From the NCBI GenBank assembly GCA_016874735.1, contig VGTI01000006.1, positions 58,779 through 122,778 on the forward strand: DNA of 64,000 nucleotides, read 5' to 3'. The position numbers and the translations under genes are program-made. Origin of the DNA: Deltaproteobacteria bacterium. GTDB lineage: Bacteria; Bdellovibrionota_B; Oligoflexia; Oligoflexales; CAIYRB01. The notes under the pieces are model-generated. The model saw only the letters and a list, made by a program, of their open reading frames with translations, searched no databases and was not told the origin of the DNA. Each line of letters starts with the position of its first letter. Position 1 is the first letter of the stretch. Below, piece by piece: positions 1-7,058 of the stretch.

Positions 1-675
1 TGTGAACTCGAGAGGGTTATTGGGAAGTGGCCCGAGGCCACAAGTTGGACTCTGGCCCAGATCGCTGACAAGACCAAGACTGGTGTACCGCAGGTGGTGG
101 ATATCTTGTCCGACACGCTGGACCGCGAACTGGAGGTCCACGAGACCCTGACCCAGATTGAGGCTGCACAGGTGTTGAGCAGTCTAAAAGAGCGCATGTC
201 TGGGGAGCTTGCTGCCCGGCAAAAACGTCTCGATGAGCGTCGGGAAAAAGCCATCCGCGCCTACGACAACACGATGGAGAAGGTTCGCGTGCTGCTTGCC
301 GCCAAGAACTGGCGCAACGCCTATAAGACGCTCGGCTACTACGTCGGCTGTAACGAAAAAGACCTGCCTGAGGATTTACTGCTTACATTATGCGGTGAGT
401 GTCTTAGGCTTGGAGCGAAGAGTGAAGCTAACATGCAGGAGCTCAGCCAATGGTTGCGCAAGGGTATCAATGCCTGCATGACCACGCCGTCGGCCGCATG
501 GATTGAGGAAGCAATAGACTTTATCGATGCTTATGGCCAAGTTTTTATGGACGACAGCACTCAACGTGGCAGAAAGTTAATCGAGAACGTACTGGAAACC
601 ATCAAAGATCAGGCAGCACATCACAATCTCATGTCACGCTACGACGAGGTCGTGCGCGAGCTGCGGGTTCTGTAA
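1..675 (+). CDS. Unknown coiled-coil protein, 5' truncated by the window edge
   Basis: The reading frame is open from base 1 and ends with a TAA at 673-675, so the true start probably lies upstream of the window. A GTG at 94 is the first in-window start codon, but the codons before it read as ordinary protein. The visible 224 residues are charged and mostly helical. A coiled-coil-like stretch (about residues 60-95, rich in Glu, Arg and Lys) is followed by a helical C-terminal half containing YKTLGYYVGCNEKDLP. No signal peptide or catalytic motif is visible in the part seen. I do not recognise the family. It lies 17 bases upstream of the Lon-like protease gene on the same strand, so the two are probably co-transcribed, which may make it a partner or substrate adaptor. 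That is inference from spacing only. Confidence 0.75.
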   Translation, partial: CELERVIGKWPEATSWTLAQIADKTKTGVPQVVDILSDTLDRELEVHETLTQIEAAQVLSSLKERMSGELAARQKRLDERREKAIRAYDNTMEKVRVLLAAKNWRNAYKTLGYYVGCNEKDLPEDLLLTLCGECLRLGAKSEANMQELSQWLRKGINACMTTPSAAWIEEAIDFIDAYGQVFMDDSTQRGRKLIENVLETIKDQAAHHNLMSRYDEVVRELRVL

Positions 676-692
676 CGTAAAAAGGATTACCT

Positions 693-3152
693 GTGTCTAA
701 AAAGCAGTTGCGGCCGACCGAGCGTAAGAAGCCAGCGGCAGCAAAGGCGACGCGCTGGACACTCCCCAAACCAGTGCCAGCGCGTCTGACTTACCTCAAA
801 TGTCCAACGAGTCTCTTTAAATTCCGGGACACTTCGGACCTTGGCAAATCACACGATATCATCGCCCAGGATCGTGCCGTTGGTGCAATCAATATGGGGC
901 TGGGGATTCGTAAACCCGGCTACAACATTTACGTCGCTGGAATTCAGGGTACTGGTAAAACCAGCGTCATCCGCTCCTTCCTGGAGCAATGGTCAAGTGA
1001 CTCACCGCGCCCCTCTGATTACATCTACGTGTACGACTTTGAGGATACCGAATCGCCCAAGGCCATCAAGATGCCGGCCGGCGAAGGGCGGAAATTCAAG
1101 AAGCAGATGGATGCGCTGATCAAGCAGCTGCGCGAGCTTGTGCCGTCGGCCCTTCAGAGCGAAGATTACGAAAACGCCGTTAACGCCTACGTATCTGCGT
1201 CGAACGAGCGGAAGGCCAAGCTTTACGCCGAGCTCGAAAAATTGGCCAAGTCCATGGATTTCGTCATCAAGTCTACACGCATGGGCATCGAGACGATCCC
1301 GGTAGTCGATGGACGCGCGCTTACAGAAAAAGAATATAGCAAACTCGGCGATGTCGATCGTGAATCGATTGAAGACCGACGATCGCAGCTTGAGCCTGAG
1401 GTGCTCGACTTTGCGCGCAAGGTCCGCGCAATCGAGCAAGAGACGAGCGGCTTTGTCGAGTCCCTACGCAACGATCTTGGCCTCAATCTCGTCGGTCGCG
1501 AAATTGATCCCCTACTCGAAGAATACAAGGACCACAGCGAAATTGCGGCTCACCTGACCGCAGTCAAAAATCATATTCTTGAGAATCTGCTCGATTTCGT
1601 CGACGAAAGCCATGACCAGGAGCAAGAGCCTGCGCATTTGATGAACGAGGAGCGCGATCGCTTCGTCAAATACAAAGTCAATGTCTTCGTCGACAACACC
1701 AATGTTCAAGGCGCCCCCGTCATCATCGAGTCAAATCCGACCTACTATAATTTGTTCGGTCGTATTGAAAAAAACGTCGAACACGGTATGTACCTGACCG
1801 ACTTCACCATGATCAAGGCCGGCGCTATCCACCGCGCTAGCGGTGGTTATCTGGTGCTGAACGCCATGGACATCTTCAAGACCACAAGCATCTGGGATAC
1901 GCTCAAGCGGGCATTGAAAAATCGGCTGGGGTTCATCGAGGATATGGGCGAGCAGTATTCACTACTGCCCACGTCAGGCCTAAGACCGGTACCGATTCCA
2001 CTCGATGTCAAAGTTATCCTGATCGGTAACAACGACATCTATCATCTCCTCCATTCGGGCGACGAGGACTTCCACAAAATATTCAAGATCAAAGCTGACT
2101 TCGATCATCGCATGACGCGCAATGCCGAGACTGTGAATGCTTACGCTAGTTTTATAGCAACGCGCACGCATGTCGAAAAACTTTTGCCCTTTAATGCCGA
2201 TGGCATTGCGGCAGTCGTCGAATACGGCTCACGAATGGTCGAGGATCAGCGCTACCTCTCCACGCAATTTGCTGAGATTAAAGATCTCACCATCGAAAGT
2301 GATTATCTTGCTCGCGGTGAGAAGGCGAAGGAAGTGACACGCTCTCACGTCGAGCAAGCGCTAGACCTGAAGCACCACCGCTTGAGCTTGGTGGAAGAGC
2401 AAATGCTCGACATGGTACGCCATGAAGACATCATGCTCACAGTAGACGGCAGCCGCATAGGCCAGGTCAACGGACTTGCCGTTTATGACCTAGGCGATTT
2501 CTCATTCGGCAAGCTGGGACGCATCACCTGCAACGTCTCGATGACGCGTGAAGGCATTTTCAACATTGAGCGTGCTAGCCGCCTTTCGGGTAAGATTCAT
2601 GACAAGGGTATCTTCATTCTGAGCAGTTTTCTCAATGCTATTTTGGCGAAAGAAGAAGCCTTGGGAGTCGCTGCCAGCATATGCTTCGAGCAATCCTACG
2701 GTGTCATCGATGGTGACAGCGCCACGGTGGCCGAAACAGTGGCCGTGCTTAGTTCGCTCGCCGAAATCCCCGTCCATCAGCACGTCGCGATGACGGGAAG
2801 TCTCAATCAGTTCGGTGATGTACAGCCAGTTGGGGGCATTAACGAAAAAGTTGAGGGCTTTTTTAAGACCTCGCGACTCATCGGCAAAGGCAAGAGTTAC
2901 GACGTCTTGATTCCGGCACAAAATGTGCCAAATCTGATGCTTCATGCAAAGGTTCGCGCAGCGATAGACGCTCGAAAATTCAGGATATTCCCGATTCGCA
3001 GTATCAACGACGCCTTTGAACTAGCCACCGGTGTGCCTCTAGGATACACGCAGGTGCAGCACGATAAATTTCCTGATGGTACAGCACTGGCGACAATAGT
3101 TGCGAAGCTTGTCAAACTCCGGAAAGCGCGCAAAGCCAAAAAACACGAGTAA
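693..3152 (+). CDS. Lon-like ATP-dependent protease (AAA_32/LonC-type)
   Basis: This is an 819-residue cytosolic ATP-dependent serine protease of the Lon-related family that lacks the classical N-terminal LAN domain. The Walker A motif GIQGTGKT is at residues 83-90. The C-terminal protease domain carries the Ser/Lys dyad: Ser676 in GDSATVAE and Lys719 in NEKVEGFF. The 43-residue spacing equals that of the E. coli Lon dyad. A long helical insert separates the P-loop from the rest of the ATPase, as in LonC/AAA_32 proteins. The start is GTG with AAGGA a few bases upstream. The protein is shorter than classical Lon (about 780-800 residues plus LAN) only in its domain content. These proteases degrade damaged or regulatory proteins, but the specific substrates here are unknown. 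The last residues are a basic tail rich in Lys and Arg. Confidence 0.93.
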   Translation: MSKKQLRPTERKKPAAAKATRWTLPKPVPARLTYLKCPTSLFKFRDTSDLGKSHDIIAQDRAVGAINMGLGIRKPGYNIYVAGIQGTGKTSVIRSFLEQWSSDSPRPSDYIYVYDFEDTESPKAIKMPAGEGRKFKKQMDALIKQLRELVPSALQSEDYENAVNAYVSASNERKAKLYAELEKLAKSMDFVIKSTRMGIETIPVVDGRALTEKEYSKLGDVDRESIEDRRSQLEPEVLDFARKVRAIEQETSGFVESLRNDLGLNLVGREIDPLLEEYKDHSEIAAHLTAVKNHILENLLDFVDESHDQEQEPAHLMNEERDRFVKYKVNVFVDNTNVQGAPVIIESNPTYYNLFGRIEKNVEHGMYLTDFTMIKAGAIHRASGGYLVLNAMDIFKTTSIWDTLKRALKNRLGFIEDMGEQYSLLPTSGLRPVPIPLDVKVILIGNNDIYHLLHSGDEDFHKIFKIKADFDHRMTRNAETVNAYASFIATRTHVEKLLPFNADGIAAVVEYGSRMVEDQRYLSTQFAEIKDLTIESDYLARGEKAKEVTRSHVEQALDLKHHRLSLVEEQMLDMVRHEDIMLTVDGSRIGQVNGLAVYDLGDFSFGKLGRITCNVSMTREGIFNIERASRLSGKIHDKGIFILSSFLNAILAKEEALGVAASICFEQSYGVIDGDSATVAETVAVLSSLAEIPVHQHVAMTGSLNQFGDVQPVGGINEKVEGFFKTSRLIGKGKSYDVLIPAQNVPNLMLHAKVRAAIDARKFRIFPIRSINDAFELATGVPLGYTQVQHDKFPDGTALATIVAKLVKLRKARKAKKHE

Positions 3153-3166
3153 AGCTAAGCCGGCAT

Positions 3167-4114
3167 ATGAAGAACGACATCGTCTTGGGGCTCAAAGCTA
3201 GAGCCCGACTAAAGGCAGCAATTCGCGATTTTTTCGCTGAGCGCGACTACCTCGAAGCCGACACTCCGATCGCGGTAACAACGCCCGGCATCGAGGTACA
3301 TCTCCGCTATTTTAAAACGGCATGGGTCGATCACAGCGGCCAAGCGCACCCGCTCTACCTGAGATCTAGCCCCGAGATTCATATGAAAAAGCTGTTGGCC
3401 GCGGGAGCTGACCGCATTTTTCAGTTGGCGCCATGTTTTCGTAATTGGGGTGAAACTTCAGATTGGCATCATCCAGAGTTCACGATGCTCGAGTGGTACG
3501 AGGTGGGTCTTTCCTTTCACGGTTTGATCGACCAGACCGAAGCTCTGATAAGAAGTTGCCGGAACGCTCTCGGGTCCCATTTAAAATTGCCTGCCAAAAT
3601 CGAACGAATCAGTGTCTTTGAAGCTTTCGAGCGCTGGGTAGGCGTCTCACTCATTGATGAAGATCAAGCGTTGGCAGCTAAAGGGATTCGTGCGGGTGCC
3701 GTTTCCCTGCGGGATGACGATGACTTTGAGACTGCCTTTTTCAAATTACTCCTCGAGCGCGTCGAACCTGGTATCGAAGCTCTTGGTGCCGCGGTGCTCT
3801 ACGACTACCCTGAGTCACAAGCGGCGTTAGCAACGGTGCGTGACGGTACCGCTAAACGCTTTGAGATTTACATTGGGCGCGTCGAGCTATGCAACGGGTT
3901 CGAAGAATTGCTCGATGCCGACGCCAACGCAGCGCGCATTCGCAGTAGTCTCCAACGGCGCGCTCAACTGGGCTACGAGGTCCCAGAGGAGGACCAGGCA
4001 TTCTACGCGGCTCTGCGCCGTGGCATCCCTGCGTGCTCGGGAAACGCCCTTGGCTTTGACCGCCTATTAGCGCTGCTTTTGGGACAAAATAAACTCGTGT
4101 CTCTCATCCGATAG
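3167..4114 (+). CDS. epmA: EF-P lysine beta-lysylation ligase EpmA (PoxA/GenX)
   Basis: A 315-residue class II aminoacyl-tRNA-synthetase paralogue without the anticodon-binding domain. The family attaches (R)-beta-lysine to a conserved lysine of elongation factor P, which helps ribosomes through polyproline stretches. Visible signatures are LRSSPEIHMKKLL (motif 1/2 region), FRNWGETSDWHHPEFTMLEWY (motif 2 loop, residues about 92-112), the ELCNGFEEL segment that contacts the lysine side chain, and the motif 3 GNALGFDRLLALLLG near the C-terminus. The length is close to E. coli EpmA (325). It starts 14 bases after the Lon-like gene. No clear Shine-Dalgarno is seen, so coupling to the upstream gene is likely. 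efp and epmB are not in the window. Confidence 0.93.
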   Translation: MKNDIVLGLKARARLKAAIRDFFAERDYLEADTPIAVTTPGIEVHLRYFKTAWVDHSGQAHPLYLRSSPEIHMKKLLAAGADRIFQLAPCFRNWGETSDWHHPEFTMLEWYEVGLSFHGLIDQTEALIRSCRNALGSHLKLPAKIERISVFEAFERWVGVSLIDEDQALAAKGIRAGAVSLRDDDDFETAFFKLLLERVEPGIEALGAAVLYDYPESQAALATVRDGTAKRFEIYIGRVELCNGFEELLDADANAARIRSSLQRRAQLGYEVPEEDQAFYAALRRGIPACSGNALGFDRLLALLLGQNKLVSLIR

Positions 4115-4235
4115 GCCGCAACAACACATTGAATTTACATATTTTTTTAGGATTCTCTAAAGTAATTTAAAGTGGCACCGACAAGAGGTGTGGGAGTACT
4201 TGAGGCAACTGATAACTCCTACTTAGGTGCGTACT

Positions 4236-4796
4236 ATGAGCCTCGAAAAAATCAAGCTGCGATCGATAGGACTCAAACCCGATCCGGAGCGCGTTTGGAT
4301 GGTGGCAGCACATGCCTCGCAAGTCTGCGGCCCGCTCTTAGCGGAAGAGGTCATAAGCCTCGGGCGCCACGGAGGTATCCGTGCCATGCGCATATGGCAT
4401 GTGATGCGCCCGGAGGACGTACGTGACTTCGCTGGAATTGAGGCTGACCTTAAAGAGAGTCTTCAGGGGGACAAGCGCCAAGGTTGCCCGCGCATCCCTT
4501 GCGATGCCTCAGTACTTCTGCAACTTAGAAACCAAGTGACCGTGCACGGGCAAAGCATAGACCTAGCTTTCAATGGCATGCTGCTGCGGACTGACCGTGG
4601 GATCCTAAGGGTCGGCACGGGCCTGAATCTAACAGCAAGTAGCGATCGCTTCATTGGCCCATTCACGACTCGTGGGCGCGTTGCCCGCAAGGCAAGCGAT
4701 GGTATCTACGGCATCGAATTCCTCGAGCCGGATGATGAAGCACGCGAGGTGATCGATAAATTCTTGAGTGATGCAACTAAGCGCGCAGCGGCCTAG
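4236..4796 (+). CDS. PilZ-like domain protein (possible c-di-GMP receptor)
   Basis: A 186-residue soluble protein. The C-terminal half (about residues 85-180) has PilZ-like spacing. An Arg-rich patch (KRQGCPRIP) comes first, then DLAFNG in the position of the usual DxSxxG motif, then beta-rich sequence ending GIYGIEFLEPDDEARE, which is typical of PilZ ends. The serine of DxSxxG is replaced by alanine, so c-di-GMP binding is uncertain. The N-terminal 80 residues are unassigned. I chose ATG 4236 over GTG 4227 because AGG at 4225-4227 is 8 bases upstream of the ATG. It sits upstream of a run of small genes with pilin-like N-termini, which would suit a surface-structure regulator, but this is inference. 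Confidence 0.6.
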   Translation: MSLEKIKLRSIGLKPDPERVWMVAAHASQVCGPLLAEEVISLGRHGGIRAMRIWHVMRPEDVRDFAGIEADLKESLQGDKRQGCPRIPCDASVLLQLRNQVTVHGQSIDLAFNGMLLRTDRGILRVGTGLNLTASSDRFIGPFTTRGRVARKASDGIYGIEFLEPDDEAREVIDKFLSDATKRAAA

Positions 4797-4899
4797 CGGA
4801 CATCTAAGGATGTCTTGGCTCATGTCACTTCCCCGTTGAGCAGGTCTGTGATTTAACGTCATCGGTGATAGGACATAACAATTCTTCCAGAGTGTCGAG

Positions 4900-5325
4900 A
4901 TGCAGGTGATGGCAACAACCTTGCTGCTGGCGATGGCGTTTTACTTGGTTCGCGTCCAACTACTGACGTTTACTAAACTCAATCAATTGAGTAGTGAGAC
5001 GGCGTCACACTGGCAAGACGAGCGAAACTTAAAACTTTGTGGTCACTTAGCTGCTGCGGCTGCCAACCTTAAGGTTTCCTCTCTCTTTCTCACTCACATC
5101 ATGGGGAGCGGTCATGATGATGTACCATCTCTTGCTCTGGAGATGCGCGATCAACTTTTTAGGCATTACCCTTTGAACTCGACGCCGCGTCAGGGTGGAG
5201 GTTGTGATCATGCAAGAGCGATCGGGTTGACAACCACCTTGCACCTAGAGAGCTCCTCCACATCACCTGTCAAGGCTAACTGGGTGAGCTTACTAACACG
5301 CATGGACGCTCTAGTTGAGGAATGA
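4900..5325 (+). CDS. Small protein with N-terminal membrane anchor, pseudopilin/TadE-like
   Basis: A 141-residue protein. It starts with a hydrophobic segment (residues about 4-24, TTLLLAMAFYLVRVQLLTF) followed at once by a helical polar stretch. That is the layout of TadE-type minor pilins and type II pseudopilins, although the invariant Glu+5 of true type IV pilins is not seen. Two cysteines in the exported part (KLCG and GGGCDHA) could form a disulfide. There is an in-frame stop at 4876, so the ATG at 4900 is the first possible ATG. The next gene begins 3 bases after the stop, which argues for one operon. The family is not recognised; the pilin idea rests on layout alone. Confidence 0.5.
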   Translation: MQVMATTLLLAMAFYLVRVQLLTFTKLNQLSSETASHWQDERNLKLCGHLAAAAANLKVSSLFLTHIMGSGHDDVPSLALEMRDQLFRHYPLNSTPRQGGGCDHARAIGLTTTLHLESSSTSPVKANWVSLLTRMDALVEE

Positions 5326-5328
5326 ATC

Positions 5329-5694
5329 ATGCCCGCTCTTTTAATCTGCCTTACGATTAACGCTTTTAATCTAGGATTGGTTCAAGCTCTGATCACGCTG
5401 GCGCGGGCTACAAACAGAGCTTTATTTCTTCTAGACAATGAGCACGACTCACCACTTTACTGCAGGGATTCGCTTGCCTTACTTGCAACAAGCGGTCCGC
5501 AGGTTAGATTGCAGATACCTAGCACCCATCCACCCGAAACAGCACTGTGCATACCGATGCGTAGTGATATTTATGCACCTTATCGCGTCGAATCAGGCGC
5601 ACAACCTGCCCTTTGCGCTCTACTGCAAAACATCGATCATGGCTCGTCAGCCCAAATCTCTGAAATAAAGGCCGAACTGTGCGCATCTCTCTAG
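5329..5694 (+). CDS. Small exported or membrane-anchored protein, unknown
   Basis: A 121-residue protein with an N-terminal hydrophobic helix (residues 2-30, including ALLICLTINAFNLGLVQAL), then polar sequence with five cysteines (one within the N-terminal helix). Again this is the architecture of a small minor-pilin-like or secreted disulfide-bonded protein. It begins 3 bases after the preceding stop, and its end overlaps the next gene by 16 bases. I see no known motif. As a middle gene of a three-gene run it probably works with its neighbours. Confidence 0.45.
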   Translation: MPALLICLTINAFNLGLVQALITLARATNRALFLLDNEHDSPLYCRDSLALLATSGPQVRLQIPSTHPPETALCIPMRSDIYAPYRVESGAQPALCALLQNIDHGSSAQISEIKAELCASL

Positions 5695-6119
5695 TACTGA
5701 ACGGCTGGCCCCCACTTGCCTCGCATACGGCTGCGCTGCTTCTTGGTGTGGCTATGGCAAATTTATCTTGGGGCAGTGGTGAGGCGCCCCTACCTCTTAA
5801 ACCCAAAACCGTGACGCTAACTTTCGGTGCTGCGCAGCTTATGTGGTTAGATAAAGGAAGCGGACGCCAGGGGCAACTAGTGCACTTCATGCGGCGTCAC
5901 GCCGGCGCCGCACCTTGTCGCCTTAACAAGGACCCTTGGACGGTTATAAATAGCGGCAAGACTTGGGTCCTCACTAAACAGCTGAGTGAGGCTGAGTCCC
6001 TTGGCCCCATGGTGAGAGCTGAGGCCCATAAAGAGCTTGGGCTGATGAACGCTAAGGATGGCAGTCTTTCAGCGCCGTGTGAACATGCCCCGCGCGTTAT
6101 TTTTGGTCAGAGCGACTGA
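5679..6119 (+). CDS. Small unknown protein, translationally coupled to the gene before it
   Basis: A 146-residue ORF starting with GTG at 5679 inside the end of the previous gene. AAAGG lies 7 bases upstream of the GTG, which supports coupled translation. The N-terminus is moderately hydrophobic (HTAALLLGVAMANLSWG) and could be a signal peptide. The rest is mixed, with two cysteines (PCRLN and PCEHA). No family is recognised. It is the last gene of the 4900-6119 run; 156 bases follow before the outer-membrane barrel gene. Confidence 0.45.
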   Translation: MRISLVLNGWPPLASHTAALLLGVAMANLSWGSGEAPLPLKPKTVTLTFGAAQLMWLDKGSGRQGQLVHFMRRHAGAAPCRLNKDPWTVINSGKTWVLTKQLSEAESLGPMVRAEAHKELGLMNAKDGSLSAPCEHAPRVIFGQSD

Positions 6120-6275
6120 AACGCAAAACAACCATTTTGACTGGGGAATCTTCAATTATTTACACTTTGACGCACTCCCAAGGGTTCCCACGAGACTAAA
6201 GAATAGCCACGCAACGTCCGAATCCCCAGAAGAGAATTAACACGTCCCCTCCCCACTACCTAAGGTTGGGTACAC

Positions 6276-7049
6276 ATGAAACGACGGATCCTTAAAATTG
6301 TAACAGCAGCCGTCTGGGCTCTGAGCGCACAGAATGCCGTTGCGGACGAGAGTTCTCCCTTCGCCCCAACCGCGTTTGCGGACGTTATTGGGGGCTACTC
6401 AACCTATAAAAGCGCCTTACTATCGAGCAATGATACGTCGACGACATTATCCTATGGTGTCGGCATGTACGCAGGGATGGACCGTTCTCTGGGGATGAAA
6501 CTCGATCGATCTTCGGCATCTTTCTCGTTCGCACTAAATAAAAGTAAGATCGTCCAATCATGGCAAGATCTGCATTTACTCTATCGTTTTGGTGTGACAC
6601 GCCTGGGTGTCGTCATCACGAGTAGCGCTTATACAATTACCGCTCCGCCTGACGGCGACGCTGATGGTAAACCAGATGATACGGCTGATCCTGTAGATTA
6701 CATCGACGTCGTAACTAACGGCTACGGCGTCAGTGGTGGATTCAGTTTCCCTCTAGCACGGCGTGCCTTGGTTGAAAGCGACTTCATCTATGCTCTGGCA
6801 GCTCCAGGACGCCAAAAAGCGGCTGCGGCTGGCGCTGATACGGACACGGTCACGGCATCACAGCGCGAATCGAGTATCGGACCGCGTCTAGAGGCTGGTT
6901 TCGGTGGACGCTTTTACATCACGCGTAAAGCTCTTACCGCTGTGGTTGGCTTTAAATATAGTAGCTACACCATCAAAGTGGACACCACGTCGAAAGCCGA
7001 CATCATGACGTCGACCTACGCCGGACTAGCTACGGCATGGGACTTCTAA
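6276..7049 (+). CDS. Outer-membrane beta-barrel protein, unknown
   Basis: A 257-residue protein with a clear Sec signal peptide (MKRRILKIVTAAVWALSAQNAVA, cleavage near residue 23). The mature part is made of alternating amphipathic beta-strands rich in Gly, Tyr and Ser, and ends in ATAWDF. A C-terminal phenylalanine in a final strand is the usual BAM recognition signal. Residues about 127-146 (DGDADGKPDD) resemble a calcium-binding DxDxD-type loop. AAGG 10 bases before the ATG serves as ribosome binding site. It converges with the large surface-protein gene, leaving only 9 bases between the two stops. Function unknown. Confidence 0.65.
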   Translation: MKRRILKIVTAAVWALSAQNAVADESSPFAPTAFADVIGGYSTYKSALLSSNDTSTTLSYGVGMYAGMDRSLGMKLDRSSASFSFALNKSKIVQSWQDLHLLYRFGVTRLGVVITSSAYTITAPPDGDADGKPDDTADPVDYIDVVTNGYGVSGGFSFPLARRALVESDFIYALAAPGRQKAAAAGADTDTVTASQRESSIGPRLEAGFGGRFYITRKALTAVVGFKYSSYTIKVDTTSKADIMTSTYAGLATAWDF

Positions 7050-7058
7050 AGCTTGGCG

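Noticed and set aside
6058..6240. A 60-codon frame overlapping the end of the 5679-6119 gene
   Set aside because: No ribosome site, no motif and no signal peptide; it shares most of its first third with the better-supported gene.
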